From: an uncultured Cellulomonas sp.
GTDB taxonomy: Bacteria; Actinomycetota; Actinomycetes; Actinomycetales; Cellulomonadaceae
NCBI RefSeq assembly: GCF_947494015.1
Contig: NZ_CANLTL010000003.1
Location: forward strand, 124,001-188,000
Length of the DNA: 64,000 nt
Direction: 5' to 3'
Positions 33,025-42,993 of this stretch are shown one piece after another. The position numbers and the translations under genes are program-made. The notes below the pieces were generated by a model. That model worked only from the letters and a program-made list of their open reading frames with translations, did not search any database and was not told the origin of the DNA. Position 1 is the stretch's first letter; every line of letters begins with the position of its first letter.

Positions 33025-34188
33025 CTACAACGCGCCCTCGAGGCGACCGAGCGCCAGCGCGGTCTGCAGCACGTACGACTCACGGGGGTCCAGGGGGTCC
33101 CAGCCGGTGGACTCGGACACCTTGCGCAGCCGGTAGCGCACGGTGTTGGGGTGCACGTACAGGGTGCGGGCGGCGGCCTCGAGCGACCGGCCGCTGCCCA
33201 GGTACGCCGACAGCGTCTCGAGCAGCGAGCCGGTGCTGGCCAGCAGCGGGCGGTACGCCTGCTCCACCAGGGTGCGTCGGGCGGTGACGTCCCCGGTGAG
33301 CACGCGCTCGGGCAGCAGGTCGTCCGCGGCGACCGGCCGCGGGGCCTGCTCCCAGGCAGGGGCGGCGAGCAGTCCGGCCAGGGCGGCGCGCGCGGAGCGT
33401 GCCGACGCGTCCAGGCCCTCGACCAGCGGGCCGATCACGACCGGTCCCGGCCCGAAGCGGGGGAGCAGGGTGGTGGCGGCCGCGCGCAGGTCACCCTCGC
33501 CGCCGAGGAAGACCACGAGCCGCTCGCCCTGGATGCCGACCAGGGCGTCGTCGGCGGCGCGGCGGGTGGCCCGGCGCAGGTCCGCCGCACGCACGTCGTC
33601 CAGCGGCGAGCTGGACGTGCCCACCAGGACGAGGGTCGACCCCCGCCCCGACCACCCCAGCGCGGCCACCCGGGACCGCAGCGAGTCGTCGATCTCCCCG
33701 CGGACGAGCGCGTCGACGACCAGGGCCTCCAGGCGTGCGTCCCAGGCGCCGCGCACCTCGGCCGCCCGGGCGTAGACCTCCGCCGCGGAGAACGCGACCT
33801 CGCGGGAGTAGCGCAGCACCGCCTCGCGCAGGTCCCGCTCGTCACCCGGTGCGGCGAGCTGGTCGCTGTTCTCCTCGACCACGTCGACCGCGACCCGCAC
33901 GAGCTGGAGCGTCTGCTGCAGGGAGATCGACCGGGTCAGCTCCGGCGGGGCGGCGGAGAAGATCTCACCGACACCGCGCGCCGGCCCGGCTGCCTGGCCG
34001 TACCAGGAGATGAACGCCCGGATGCCCGCCTGGGCGACCAGACCCACCCAGGACCGGTCCTCGGCCGGCAGCGCCCGGTACCACGGCAGGTCCTCGTCCA
34101 GCCGCCGCAGCGCCGCCGCGGTGAGCAGGCCGTTGCCGTCCCGGACGCGTCGCAGCGTGTCGGCCCCGGGCGTGGGGTGAGAGATCAT
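33025..34188 (-). CDS. fasR: PucR/CdaR-type regulator of fatty-acid synthesis (FasR-like)
   Basis: The 387-residue protein has a long N-terminal regulatory part, a GGDEF-like CdaR middle (GSTLVLVGTSSSPLDDV) and a C-terminal PucR helix-turn-helix (LEAAARTLYVHPNTVRYRLRKV). A protein of this type directly before fabD in Streptomyces, FasR, activates the fabDHPF operon; the same gene order here supports that role. The start chosen is the ATG at 34188. A start 39 bases upstream is possible, but a TATGCT -10-like box lies between the two, which favours the shorter form. Confidence 0.85.
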   Translation of the reverse strand: MISHPTPGADTLRRVRDGNGLLTAAALRRLDEDLPWYRALPAEDRSWVGLVAQAGIRAFISWYGQAAGPARGVGEIFSAAPPELTRSISLQQTLQLVRVAVDVVEENSDQLAAPGDERDLREAVLRYSREVAFSAAEVYARAAEVRGAWDARLEALVVDALVRGEIDDSLRSRVAALGWSGRGSTLVLVGTSSSPLDDVRAADLRRATRRAADDALVGIQGERLVVFLGGEGDLRAAATTLLPRFGPGPVVIGPLVEGLDASARSARAALAGLLAAPAWEQAPRPVAADDLLPERVLTGDVTARRTLVEQAYRPLLASTGSLLETLSAYLGSGRSLEAAARTLYVHPNTVRYRLRKVSESTGWDPLDPRESYVLQTALALGRLEGAL

Positions 34189-34301
34189 CCGCCGAGCATA
34201 GAGCGAGCCGTTGTGGGGAGTCGACAAAGCGCACGCCGCAGCATGGTGTCCGACGACGCCTCCATCCCCGCGCTGGCAGGGTGGGCGGAGGGCCGAGCGG
34301 C

Positions 34302-34307
34302 TATGGT
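34302..34307 (+). promoter_or_regulatory. -10 box of a leaderless promoter
   Basis: TATGGT ends 6 bases before the ATG at 34314, and no Shine-Dalgarno precedes that ATG. This fits transcription from the start codon itself. An in-frame upstream start at 34281 would be before the promoter. Confidence 0.5.
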
Positions 34308-34313
34308 CTCAGC

Positions 34314-35000
34314 ATGGCTCTGCTCCCCCGACTACGCCAGCTCATGAGACGTCCGTCGTCGGCGTCGAAGGTCGGCGCGCGCCGGCCGACGTCGGCCGCT
34401 CGCCGTGGCGACACGCTGCACGAGGACGCCCTGCGCTCGATGTTGAGCGACGACCCCAACAACGTGCGCGCCTTCCAGGCCCTGGCGGAGATCGTCCGCC
34501 GCCGTGCGGCCGAGAGCGCGGTGGACGGCGACCCGCTGAGCGCCCCGCACGACGAGAACGAGAAGCAGCGGGCCGCGGACCTCGCGGTCTGGTCCCTCGG
34601 GGAGGAGCTGGCCGGGCACCCGCGCGCCTGGTACCCGCTCGTGGAGCTCGCGCGCCTGTCGGTGCACGACGACCACGACGGTGCGATGCGGCGCCTGCTG
34701 ACCGCGGCCGAGCGGGACACGACCGGTGAGGCGCTCGCCGAGGGCCTGGCCGTCCTGCGCGACGCAGGTCAGCCGGTCGAGGCCCTCGGGCTCGGCGTCG
34801 GTCACTGGCGCCCGCGCGAGCACACCCCCGCGGTCGGTGCCCACCTGGTCCGCGCCGCGATCGAGGCCGACCGCGCGTTCGAGGCACGCCAGCACCTGCG
34901 GTCCCTGGACATGTACCCCGACCAGCGCTCGATCGCGGACCTGAAGTCCGAGCTGGACGCGCTGGTCACCCGCGCGGAGTCGCAGACGACCGGCGCCTAG
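34314..35000 (+). CDS. Helical repeat (TPR-like) hypothetical protein
   Basis: The 228-residue product is soluble and nearly all helical. After a basic N-terminus (residues 1-40) helix pairs follow: DTLHEDALRSMLSDDPNNVRAFQALAEIV, then WSLGEELAGHPRAWYPLVELARL, EGLAVLRDAGQPVEALGLG and DRAFEARQHLRSLDMYPD. The spacing is TPR-like but degenerate. I know of no defined function. It is divergent from FasR and convergent with aceE. Confidence 0.7.
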   Translation: MALLPRLRQLMRRPSSASKVGARRPTSAARRGDTLHEDALRSMLSDDPNNVRAFQALAEIVRRRAAESAVDGDPLSAPHDENEKQRAADLAVWSLGEELAGHPRAWYPLVELARLSVHDDHDGAMRRLLTAAERDTTGEALAEGLAVLRDAGQPVEALGLGVGHWRPREHTPAVGAHLVRAAIEADRAFEARQHLRSLDMYPDQRSIADLKSELDALVTRAESQTTGA

Positions 35001-35059
35001 GCCACCCGGCGCGCCCCGCGTCGCCGGTCCTGCACGCGACCGGCACCCTGCACCACGAG

Positions 35060-35097
35060 GAGGGCCCCGTCACCGGACATCCGGTGACGGGGCCCTC
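35060..35097. terminator. Bidirectional terminator between TPR-like gene and aceE
   Basis: A perfect 17-bp stem (GAGGGCCCCGTCACCGG and complement) with loop ACAT lies between two convergent genes, 60 bases after the first stop and 19 bases after the aceE stop. Confidence 0.85.
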
Positions 35098-35115
35098 GTC
35101 GTCGGGCGGGGGCGG

Positions 35116-37857
35116 TCAGGCGTCGCCGCCCACGGTGCCCGAGGTCCCGGCGTTCACGTCGTGCAGCCGGTACCGCTCGATCGCCTGCGCCGGCGCACCG
35201 GCGTCGACGGCACCCTCGGCCGCGAGCTGCTGGAGCACCCGGACCGCCGTCGACGGGCCGTCGATCTTGAAGAACCGGCGAGCCGCGGCGCGCGTGTCGG
35301 AGAACCCGAAGCCGTCGGCGCCCAGCGTCGCGTACCGGCCCGGGACCCACTGCCGCACCTGGTCGGCGACCAGGTGGTCGTAGTCCGTCGTGGCGACGAA
35401 CGGTCCCTCGGCCCCCTGGAGCGCTCGGGTCAGGTACGCCTGGCGCGCCTCCTCGCCGGGGTTGAGGAAGTTGTGCTCCTCGACGGCGACGCCGTCACGG
35501 CGCAGCTCGTTCCAGCTGGTGACCGACCAGACCGCGGCGCGCACGCCCCAGTCGTCGGCGAGCAGCTGGCGGGCCTCGAGCGCCCACGGCACCGCGACCC
35601 CGGACGCCAGGATCTGGGCACGGGGACCGTCACCCTCGGCCTCGGCGACGCGGTAGATGCCGCGCAGGATGCCCTCGACGTCCACGCCCTCCGGCTCGGC
35701 CGGCTGCACCATCGGCTCGTTGTAGACGGTCAGGTAGTACAGCACGTTGGGGTCCCGGTCGTCGTTGCCGTACATCCGCTGGATGCCGTCGCGGACGATG
35801 TGGCGCAGCTCGTAGCCGTACGCCGCGTCGTAGTGCACGACGTGCGGCATGGTCTGCGCCAGCAGCGGGGAGTGGCCGTCGGCGTGCTGCAGCCCCTCAC
35901 CGGTCAGCGTGGTGCGGCCGGCGGTGGCGCCGATGAGGAAGCCGCGGGCCATCTGGTCGCCGGCCGCCCAGAACTGGTCCCCGGTCCGCTGGAAGCCGAA
36001 CATCGAGTAGTAGAAGTAGAACGGGATGAGCGGCTCGCCGTGCGTGGCGTACGACGTGCCGACCGCCTGGAACGCGGACGCCGACCCGGCCTCGTTGATG
36101 CCGGTGTGCATGATCTGCCCGGCCTCGGACTCCTTGTACGACAGCATCAGCTCGCGGTCGACGGCGAGGTAGTTCTGACCCTGGGTGTTGAAGATCTTGG
36201 CCGACGGGAAGATCGAGTCCAGGCCGAACGTGCGGGCCTCGTCGGGGATGATCGGCACGATCCGGTGGCCGAACTCCTTGTCCTTGACCAGGTCCTTGAA
36301 CAGGCGCACCAGCGCCATGGTCGTGGCGACCTCCTGATGGCCCGAGCCCTTGGCCAGCAGCTCGTACGCCTTGTCGCCCGGCAGGGTCAGCGCGGTGTGC
36401 TCGGTGCGCCGTTCCGGCACGAAGCCACCGAGCTTGCGCCGGCGCTCGAGCATGTACTGGATCTCCGGGGCGTCCGGGCCGGGGTGGAAGTACGGCGGGA
36501 CGTACGGGTTCTCGTCGATCTGCTCGTCGGTGATCGGGATGTGCAGCGAGTCCCGCAGCGTCTTGAGGTCGTCGGACTTGAGCTTCTTCATCTGGTGGGT
36601 CGAGTTGCGCCCGGCGAAGCCCGAGCCGAGCCCGTAGCCCTTGATGGTGTGGGCCAGGATCACGGTCGGCTGGCCGGTGTGCGCCATGGCGGCGGAGTAG
36701 GCCGCGTACAGCTTGCGGTAGTCGTGCCCGCCGCGCTTGAGCGCCCAGATCTCGTCGTCCGACATCTTGTCCACGAGCTGCTTGGTGCGCGGGTCGCGCC
36801 CGAAGAAGTTCTCCCGGATGAAGCCGCCGCTCTCGGCCCGGTAGGTCTGGAAGTCACCGTCCGGGGTGATGTTCATCAGGTTGACCAGCGCGCGGTCCTT
36901 GTCCGCCTGCAGCAGCGCGTCCCACTCGCGGCCCCACACGACCTTGATGACGTTCCAGCCTGCGCCGCGGAACTGCGCCTCGAGCTCCTGGATGATCTTG
37001 CCGTTGCCCCGGACCGGGCCGTCGAGGCGCTGCAGGTTGCAGTTGACGACGAAGGTGAGGTTGTCCAGCTGCTGGTTCGCCGCGAGCTGCAGCATGCCGC
37101 GGCTCTCCGGCTCGTCCATCTCGCCGTCGCCGAGGAACGCCCACACGTGCTGCTGGGACGTGTCCTTGATGCCGCGCAGGTGCAGGTAGCGGTTCGTCCA
37201 GGCCTGGTAGATCGCGCCCGACGGGCCCAGGCCCATCGAGACGGTCGGGAACTCCCAGAAGTCCGGCAGCAGGCGCGGGTGCGGGTAGGACGGCAGGCCG
37301 TGGCCCTCCTTGGACTTCTCCTGACGGAAGCCGTCCAGGTCCTCGGCGGACATCCGGCCCTCGAGGTACGCGCGGGCGTACACCCCGGGTGAGGCGTGCC
37401 CCTGGAAGAACACCTGGTCCCCGCCACCGGGGTGGTCCTTGCCGCGGAAGAAGTGGTTCAGGCCGACCTCGTACAGCGTCGCCACCGACGCGTAGGAGGA
37501 GATGTGCCCGCCGACGCCGATCTCGGGACGCTGGGCGCGCGTCACCATGACGGCGGCGTTCCAGCGGATCCACGAGCGGTAGCGGCGCTCGAGGACCTCG
37601 TCACCGGGGAAGTACGGCTCGTCGTCGACGCCGATCGTGTTCACGTAGGGGGTGTTCAGGGATCCCGGGACGGCGATGCTCCGCTCCCGCGCCCGCTTGA
37701 GCAGGCTGAGCAGCATGTACCGCGCCCGCGGCCCGCCCTTGTCCTCGATCAGACCGTCGAGGGACTCGAGCCACTCGCTGGTCTCCGCCGGATCGATGTC
37801 CGGGACCTGGCTGAGCAGACCGTTGATCAGCGGTCCTGTCTCGTCGAACGAAGCCAC
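35116..37857 (-). CDS. aceE: Pyruvate dehydrogenase E1 component, homodimeric type
   Basis: The 913-residue enzyme decarboxylates pyruvate and passes the acetyl group to lipoyl-E2. Thiamine-diphosphate binding is shown by [14 protein letters not shown] followed by the NCNLQ region, and the N-terminal start ([21 protein letters not shown]) and RAIPIE-like middle blocks match AceE of actinobacteria. The GTG at 37857 is chosen because AAGGAG precedes it by 5 bases; the longer frame begins in a region without homology. The gene stands alone, with E2 and E3 elsewhere, as is usual in this group. It provides acetyl-CoA for the neighbouring fab operon. Confidence 0.95.
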   Translation of the reverse strand: MASFDETGPLINGLLSQVPDIDPAETSEWLESLDGLIEDKGGPRARYMLLSLLKRARERSIAVPGSLNTPYVNTIGVDDEPYFPGDEVLERRYRSWIRWNAAVMVTRAQRPEIGVGGHISSYASVATLYEVGLNHFFRGKDHPGGGDQVFFQGHASPGVYARAYLEGRMSAEDLDGFRQEKSKEGHGLPSYPHPRLLPDFWEFPTVSMGLGPSGAIYQAWTNRYLHLRGIKDTSQQHVWAFLGDGEMDEPESRGMLQLAANQQLDNLTFVVNCNLQRLDGPVRGNGKIIQELEAQFRGAGWNVIKVVWGREWDALLQADKDRALVNLMNITPDGDFQTYRAESGGFIRENFFGRDPRTKQLVDKMSDDEIWALKRGGHDYRKLYAAYSAAMAHTGQPTVILAHTIKGYGLGSGFAGRNSTHQMKKLKSDDLKTLRDSLHIPITDEQIDENPYVPPYFHPGPDAPEIQYMLERRRKLGGFVPERRTEHTALTLPGDKAYELLAKGSGHQEVATTMALVRLFKDLVKDKEFGHRIVPIIPDEARTFGLDSIFPSAKIFNTQGQNYLAVDRELMLSYKESEAGQIMHTGINEAGSASAFQAVGTSYATHGEPLIPFYFYYSMFGFQRTGDQFWAAGDQMARGFLIGATAGRTTLTGEGLQHADGHSPLLAQTMPHVVHYDAAYGYELRHIVRDGIQRMYGNDDRDPNVLYYLTVYNEPMVQPAEPEGVDVEGILRGIYRVAEAEGDGPRAQILASGVAVPWALEARQLLADDWGVRAAVWSVTSWNELRRDGVAVEEHNFLNPGEEARQAYLTRALQGAEGPFVATTDYDHLVADQVRQWVPGRYATLGADGFGFSDTRAAARRFFKIDGPSTAVRVLQQLAAEGAVDAGAPAQAIERYRLHDVNAGTSGTVGGDA

Positions 37858-38140
37858 CAGTGCTCCTTGCCTTGTTCCGCACCGTGAAGCCGGTCGGCCC
37901 CGGTGCATCCCCGCAGTCGCCGCTGGTGCGTTCGCGCCCTCGACGATCGGTGTTGCCCCCATTGTCGGACCAGGCGGCAGGGAAAGTCACACCGAGCCTG
38001 CGGGGGCAGGCGTGACGTCGACGACACCCCGGCGGCTGTGGCGCTTGCCACACGCCCCGTGGGTGAGGTGGGCTAGCGTGTGCGAACGCCCCACCGGTCG
38101 CGGTGCGGGCGCCGGCGACGAGAAGGGAACGGAACTGCAC

Positions 38141-38572
38141 GTGGCTTCCACCGCGAGCCCGACGGATGACGCGGGGTCCAAGGCAGCGAGCCGGCTCGGG
38201 TTCACGTCGGGTCAGATCATCCAGGAGTTCGGCTGGTCCGACGACACCGACGACGAGCTGCGCGCCGCCATCGAGGCGACCACCGGGACCGAGCTGGTCG
38301 ACGAGGACTACGACGACGTGACCGACGGCGTGGTGCTGTGGTGGCGCGACGGGGACGGCGACCTCGCCGACGCCCTGGTCGACGTGCTCACCGTGCTCGA
38401 CGACGCCGGTCTGGTCTGGGTCTTCACCCTCAAGGCGGGGCGCCCCGGCCACGTGGGCCACAGCGAGATCGAGGAGGCCGCGACGACCGCGGGCCTGCAC
38501 GCGACGAGCACGTTCTCGATCGCGGCGGACTGGTCGGCCACGCGGCTGGGCAACCGCGGTCGCGGTCGTTGA
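38141..38572 (+). CDS. DUF3052 family protein
   Basis: The 143-residue product matches the actinobacterial DUF3052 family: RLGFTSGQIIQEFGWSDD, LVDEDYDDVTDGVVLWWR, DGDLADALVDVL and a C-terminal HVGHSEIEEAATTAGLH. It is acidic and soluble, with no known reaction. The GTG at 38141 is 283 bases from the divergent aceE start and has a weak GGAA ribosome site. Its stop overlaps the start of the peroxiredoxin gene, so both are probably co-translated. Confidence 0.85.
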   Translation: MASTASPTDDAGSKAASRLGFTSGQIIQEFGWSDDTDDELRAAIEATTGTELVDEDYDDVTDGVVLWWRDGDGDLADALVDVLTVLDDAGLVWVFTLKAGRPGHVGHSEIEEAATTAGLHATSTFSIAADWSATRLGNRGRGR

Positions 38573-39066
38573 CCGTCCCGCGCACCGGCAGCGGTGTGCC
38601 CGCTCCCGGTGACCTGGCTCCCGACGTCACGCTGACGGACACCCACGGCTCGCCCGTGCGGCTGTCCGAGCTGCGCGGCGAGCCGCTGCTGCTGGTGTTC
38701 GTCCCGTTCGCGTTCTCGGGGATCTGCACCGGTGAGCTGTGCGAGCTGCGCGACAACCTGACCGTCTTCGCCGACGCCGGGGTGCGCCTGCTCGTGGTCT
38801 CGTGCGACCCGGTGCACGCCCTGCGGGCCTGGGGCGAGCAGGAGGGCTACACGTTCGACCTGCTGTCGGACTTCTGGCCGCACGGCGCGGCGGCGAGCGC
38901 CTACGGCGTCTTCGACGACGCGCGCGGCCGGTCCCTGCGCGGCAGCTTCCTCGTCGACGCCGACGGCGTCGTGCGTTGGGCCGTGGTCAACCCCGCCGGG
39001 CAGGCGCGCTCGCTCGACGGCTACCGCGAGGCGCTCACCCGGCTGGCTCCGGCCGGCCCCCGCTGA
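38569..39066 (+). CDS. Peroxiredoxin, AhpE-like
   Basis: The product, 165 residues from a TTG that overlaps the previous stop (TTGA), is a thioredoxin-fold peroxidase. LAPDVTLTDTHGSPVRLSELRG comes first, then the peroxidatic Cys in FAFSGICTGELCELRD, and LVDADGVVRWAVVNPAG near the end. A second Cys lies five residues after the first, and there is no C-terminal resolving Cys, consistent with an AhpE-type enzyme. A GTG nine codons downstream (before PAPGDLAPDV) is an alternative start. It detoxifies peroxides in the cytoplasm; pairing with DUF3052 is common. Confidence 0.9.
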   Translation: MTVPRTGSGVPAPGDLAPDVTLTDTHGSPVRLSELRGEPLLLVFVPFAFSGICTGELCELRDNLTVFADAGVRLLVVSCDPVHALRAWGEQEGYTFDLLSDFWPHGAAASAYGVFDDARGRSLRGSFLVDADGVVRWAVVNPAGQARSLDGYREALTRLAPAGPR

Positions 39067-39103
39067 GGGCCCGCCGACTCGGTAGGCTGGTCCACCGCAC
39101 GTC

Positions 39104-39177
39104 GGGCCTGTAGCTCAGCTGGTCAGAGCGCCGCGTTTACACCGCGGAGGTCGCCGGTTCGAAACCGGCCGGGCCCA
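39104..39177 (+). tRNA. tRNA-Val (TAC anticodon)
   Basis: The 74-nt sequence folds as a full cloverleaf: acceptor GGGCCTG/CGGGCCC with one T-G pair, D-arm AGCTCAGCTGGTCAGAGC, anticodon stem CCGCG/CGCGG around loop TTTACAC (anticodon TAC), and T-arm GCCGGTTCGAAACCGGC. The discriminator is A and CCA is not encoded. It lies between the peroxiredoxin gene and the convergent chemoreceptor gene. Confidence 0.95.
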
Positions 39178-39262
39178 CCGACGACAACCCACGGCGGGCG
39201 ACGCCGGCGGTGCGCTCGGCACAGCGGCCCGGTGCCGGGCGCGTTCCCGTCCGCCGTGGCCC

Positions 39263-40873
39263 TCAGTAGGTGAACTGCTCCACCCGCCGCCGCAGCGACG
39301 CCGCGAGGCCGGCCAGCTCGTCGACGGCGTCGCCCATCTGGGCGACGACATCCGTCGACTGCTGGGCCGCGGCGGCCACGGTGGTGATGTTGGCGGCGAT
39401 CTCACCGGAGCCGGTCGCGGCCTCGGTGACACTGCGGCTCATCTCGTTGGTCGTGGCCGTCTGCTCCTCGACCGCCGAGGCGATGGTGAGCTGGTAGTCG
39501 TTGATGGAGCCGACGATGGCGGAGATCTCGCCGATCGCGGCCACCGCGCCGGTCGCGTCGATCTGGATCGCCTCGACCCGGCGGGCGATGTCCTCGGTCG
39601 CCCGAGCCGTCTCCTGTGCGAGCTCCTTGACCTCGCCCGCGACCACCGCGAAGCCCTTGCCGGCCTCGCCCGCCCGCGCCGCCTCGATGGTCGCGTTGAG
39701 CGCGAGGAGGTTCGTCTGCTCGGCGATCGAGTTGATCGCCTTGATGACCTGGCCGATCTCGCTCGACGAGACCCCGAGCTTGGCCACGGTGTCGTTCGTG
39801 GTGAGCGCCATCTGGGTGGCCCGTGCTGCAACCTGCGCCGCCTCCGAGGAGCTCTGCGCGATCTCGCGGATCGACGTGCTCATCTCCTCCGCGCCGGCGG
39901 CCACCGCCTGCACGTTGCGGGAGACCTGCTCGGCGGCGGAGGCGACGACACCAGCCTGCGCCGACGTCTCCTCGGAGCCGGTCGCGACCTGGTTGGACGA
40001 CGCCGAGAGCTCCTCGGCCGCGGCCGCGACCGTCTGCGAGGACTCCACGACCTGCCTCATGACCTCCCGCAGGCTCACCTGTGCGGCCGCGAGCGACGCC
40101 GCCATGCGACCGACCTCGTCGCGCGAGTCGATGTCGGCGTCCACCGTGAGGTCGCCGTCCGCGAGTCCGTCCAGCGCGTGCTGCACACGGGCGAGGTTGC
40201 GCACGATGCGGCGGCTGACCACGACGCTGAGCGCGGTGGCCACCAGCAGCCCGAGACCTACCGCGATGACGATGACGCGGATGGCGTCCGACGTCGCCGT
40301 GTCGGCGGCGGTGGTCATGGCCTGGGCCTCGGCCAGGTGAGCGTCCGTCTCCGCCTTCATGACGTCGAGGACGGCGGTCGTCTGCTGCGTGCGCAGCTCG
40401 GTGGCGAGCGAGGTGTACAGCGCCATGTCCCCCGAGTCGGCGGCGGGCAGGACCTGCTGCGTGGCGGTCGTGTAGTAGTCGTCGAGCCCCGCTTGGAGCT
40501 CCGCCATCCCGGCCTCACCGCTCGCCATCGGGGCGTACTCCTCGAGCAGCGCCCGCAGGTCGCCCTGGCGAGTCCTCAGCTCGTCCAGCAGGACGGCGCG
40601 GTACTCGGCGTCGGCGGCTGCGTACTGCAGGTGTCGCGCCCGGTCGCCCTGGAAGCTGCGCTGGATCTCGGTGAGCGCGCTGAGCGGCGCGACGCTGTCG
40701 TCGTAGATCTCCTGGGCGTCGTCCGCCAGCTGGCTCAGGCGTGCGACGGAGAGGACCGACACCAGCACGGCGACGAGGGCCAGCGCGCCGACGGCAGCGG
40801 TCAGCTTGACGGCTACGGGCAGGTCGGCGAAGCCGCGGCGGCGCGGGGAGCCGGACCGGGGTGTGGATGACAT
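39263..40873 (-). CDS. Methyl-accepting chemotaxis protein
   Basis: The 536-residue receptor has an N-terminal membrane segment (about 21-43), an extracellular four-helix-bundle sensor (45-195), a second membrane segment (about 198-220), a HAMP domain ([18 protein letters not shown]) and a long cytoplasmic coiled coil. The signalling tip is highly conserved: [20 protein letters not shown]. The family end ([10 protein letters not shown]) lacks a CheR pentapeptide. The ligand is unknown. No che or flagellar genes are visible in the window. It is monocistronic and ends 86 bases from the tRNA-Val gene. Confidence 0.93.
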   Translation of the reverse strand: MSSTPRSGSPRRRGFADLPVAVKLTAAVGALALVAVLVSVLSVARLSQLADDAQEIYDDSVAPLSALTEIQRSFQGDRARHLQYAAADAEYRAVLLDELRTRQGDLRALLEEYAPMASGEAGMAELQAGLDDYYTTATQQVLPAADSGDMALYTSLATELRTQQTTAVLDVMKAETDAHLAEAQAMTTAADTATSDAIRVIVIAVGLGLLVATALSVVVSRRIVRNLARVQHALDGLADGDLTVDADIDSRDEVGRMAASLAAAQVSLREVMRQVVESSQTVAAAAEELSASSNQVATGSEETSAQAGVVASAAEQVSRNVQAVAAGAEEMSTSIREIAQSSSEAAQVAARATQMALTTNDTVAKLGVSSSEIGQVIKAINSIAEQTNLLALNATIEAARAGEAGKGFAVVAGEVKELAQETARATEDIARRVEAIQIDATGAVAAIGEISAIVGSINDYQLTIASAVEEQTATTNEMSRSVTEAATGSGEIAANITTVAAAAQQSTDVVAQMGDAVDELAGLAASLRRRVEQFTY

Positions 40874-41018
40874 GGCGGTGATCCTTCGTCGTCGAGGCGC
40901 GCGGGCACCTGCCTCATCGACCGCAGCGACCGGAGAATGATGCCCTGCCGCCAGGTGGCCGCCGGCCGGGCCGGTCGGTCGGTCCCGGCCGTCGGACCGC
41001 GCCGGTAGCGTTCACGCC

Positions 41019-42248
41019 GTGACACAGGACGGCCCCACCTCCGACCACGACCGACCACCGACCCTGGCCGACGTGGTGGCCTGCCTCGAGCGGCGGTACC
41101 CGCCACGCACGGCCGAGGCCTGGGACGCCGTCGGCCTGGTGACCGGGGACCCGGGTCAGCCGGTGCGCCGCGTGCTGTTCGCCGTCGACCCCACCGCCGC
41201 CGTCGTCGACGAGGCGGTCGAGTGGGGGGCGGACCTGCTCGTCACGCATCACCCGCTGCTGCTGCGGCCGGTGCACTCCGTCGCGGCGACGAGCGTCAAG
41301 GGGGCACTGGTCCACCGGCTGGCCCGCGCCGGCGTCGCGCTGCACGTGGCCCACACCAACGCGGACGCCGCGGACGGGGGAGTGGCCCACGCGCTGGCCG
41401 ACGTCGTCGGGCTGGTCGACCTCGAGCCGCTGGTGGCGCTGCCGGGTGACCCGCTCGACAAGCACGTCGTCTTCGTCCCCGACGCGCACGCCGAGGCGGT
41501 GCTCGACGCGATGGCCGACGCCGGCGCCGGGCGGATCGGGGACTACTCCCGTGCGGCGTGGCTCGCGTCCGGGACGGGCACCTTCCTGCCGGGGCCCGCA
41601 GCGCGCCCGGCGGTCGGGACCCCGGGCGTCGTCGAGCGCGTCGCCGAGACCCGGGTCGAGACCGTCGCGCCGCGCCGGCTGCGCGAGCGCGTCGTGGCGG
41701 CGATGCGCGCGGTGCACCCGTACGAGGAGCCGGCGTTCGACGTCGTCGAGCTGGCCGTGGCCGACCGCGCGACCGGCACCGGACGGGTGGGGCGCCTGCC
41801 GCGCCCGCTGACCCTGCGGGCGTTCGGCGAGCAGGTGGCGGCGGCGCTGCCGGCCACCGAGCAGGGGGTGCGCCTGGCCGGGGACCTCGACGCGCCGGTC
41901 GAGCGGGTCGCCGTCGTGGGAGGGTCGGGCGACTCCCTGTTCGACGCGGTCCGGGCCAGCGGCGCGGACGCCTACCTGACGGCGGACCTGCGCCACCACC
42001 CGGCCTCCGAGCTGCGCGAGCGCGCCGAGTTCGCCGCCACCGGCGACGGCGTGCGCCGCCCGTTCCTGGTGGACGTCGCCCACTTCGCCAGCGAGTGGCC
42101 GTGGCTGCCCCGCGCCGCCGCGGACCTGCGAGCCGACCTGGCGGCGACCTCCGCGGGCGGCACTACGGTGGACACGCGCGTGAGCACGCTGCGGACGGAT
42201 CCGTGGACCGCGCGCCTCGCCTCGCCGTCGGAAGGACCCCGCCCGTGA
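41019..42248 (+). CDS. Nif3-like dinuclear metal centre hexameric protein
   Basis: The 409-residue protein has a split Nif3 domain. The N-terminal half has AEAWDAVGLVTGDP, LLVTHHPLLL with metal-binding His residues and LHVAHTNADAADGG; the C-terminal half has VAVVGGSGDSLFDAVRA, YLTADLRHH and a final DVAHFASEWPW. Residues 185-285 are the inserted YqfO/CutA-like domain typical of the long form. The family binds two metal ions and is annotated as a GTP cyclohydrolase I type 2 homologue; its real substrate is not settled. The GTG at 41019 lacks a Shine-Dalgarno, and TAGCGT ends 8 bases upstream, so the message is probably leaderless. Confidence 0.9.
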   Translation: MTQDGPTSDHDRPPTLADVVACLERRYPPRTAEAWDAVGLVTGDPGQPVRRVLFAVDPTAAVVDEAVEWGADLLVTHHPLLLRPVHSVAATSVKGALVHRLARAGVALHVAHTNADAADGGVAHALADVVGLVDLEPLVALPGDPLDKHVVFVPDAHAEAVLDAMADAGAGRIGDYSRAAWLASGTGTFLPGPAARPAVGTPGVVERVAETRVETVAPRRLRERVVAAMRAVHPYEEPAFDVVELAVADRATGTGRVGRLPRPLTLRAFGEQVAAALPATEQGVRLAGDLDAPVERVAVVGGSGDSLFDAVRASGADAYLTADLRHHPASELRERAEFAATGDGVRRPFLVDVAHFASEWPWLPRAAADLRADLAATSAGGTTVDTRVSTLRTDPWTARLASPSEGPRP

Positions 42249-42991
42249 CCACCGCCCCTGCCGAGGACCAGCGCCGGTTGCTCGACGTCCAGGCCCTGGA
42301 CACCCGCACCTCGCAGCTGGCCCACCAGCGCCGCACGCACCCGTCGCTGGCCCGGCTGACCGAGCTCGACGGCCGGCTCGCCGACGTCGAGACGTCCCTG
42401 GTGGCGTCCCGCACCGCGGTGCGGGACCTGCGCCGGGAGCTGGCCAAGGCGGAGGCGGACGTGGAGCAGGTGCGCTCCCGGGCAGACCGCGACCGCGCCC
42501 GGATGGACTCCGGCCGGGGCAGCGCCAAGGACATGCAGGCGCTGGCCAGCGAGCTGACGGCGCTCGGCCGGCGCCAGGGCGAGCTGGAGGAGGTCGAGCT
42601 GGAGATCATGGAGCGGCTCGAGGCGCACGAGGCGGCGCTGGCCGAGCTCGACGCGGCCGCCGACGTCATCCGCGGCCAGCACGCCGAGGCGGTGACCGAG
42701 CGCGACGCGGCGTTCGCGACCATCGACGCCGAGGCCGAGCAGGTCGCCGGGCAGCGGGCCGAGCTCGCGCAGGGACTGGACGCCGGCCTCGTCGCGCTCT
42801 ACGACCGGCTGCGCGGGCAGCTCGGCGGGCTCGGCGCGGCGGCGCTGCGCGGACGCCGGTGCGAGGGGTGCCGTCTGGAGCTCAACCCCATGGACGTCGA
42901 GGCGATCCGTCGGGCCGCGCCTGAGCAGGTGGCCCGGTGCGAGGAGTGCGGGCGGATCCTCGTCCGCCTGCCCGAGCCGGCGAAGGCCTGA
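42245..42991 (+). CDS. Coiled-coil protein with C-terminal C4 zinc ribbon (CT398/CdsZ type)
   Basis: The 248-residue product is a long antiparallel coiled coil (residues 10-180, regular heptads such as LAKAEADVEQVRSRADRDRAR) followed by a four-cysteine zinc ribbon (RRCEGC with CRLEL, then ARCEECGRIL). The family is annotated as a putative nucleic-acid-binding zinc ribbon protein. The GTG overlaps the Nif3-like stop as GTGA. The trio Nif3, zinc ribbon, RNase HI is a conserved actinobacterial operon, hinting at a shared role in nucleic-acid or nucleotide handling; that is inference. Confidence 0.9.
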   Translation: MTTAPAEDQRRLLDVQALDTRTSQLAHQRRTHPSLARLTELDGRLADVETSLVASRTAVRDLRRELAKAEADVEQVRSRADRDRARMDSGRGSAKDMQALASELTALGRRQGELEEVELEIMERLEAHEAALAELDAAADVIRGQHAEAVTERDAAFATIDAEAEQVAGQRAELAQGLDAGLVALYDRLRGQLGGLGAAALRGRRCEGCRLELNPMDVEAIRRAAPEQVARCEECGRILVRLPEPAKA

Positions 42992-42993
42992 CG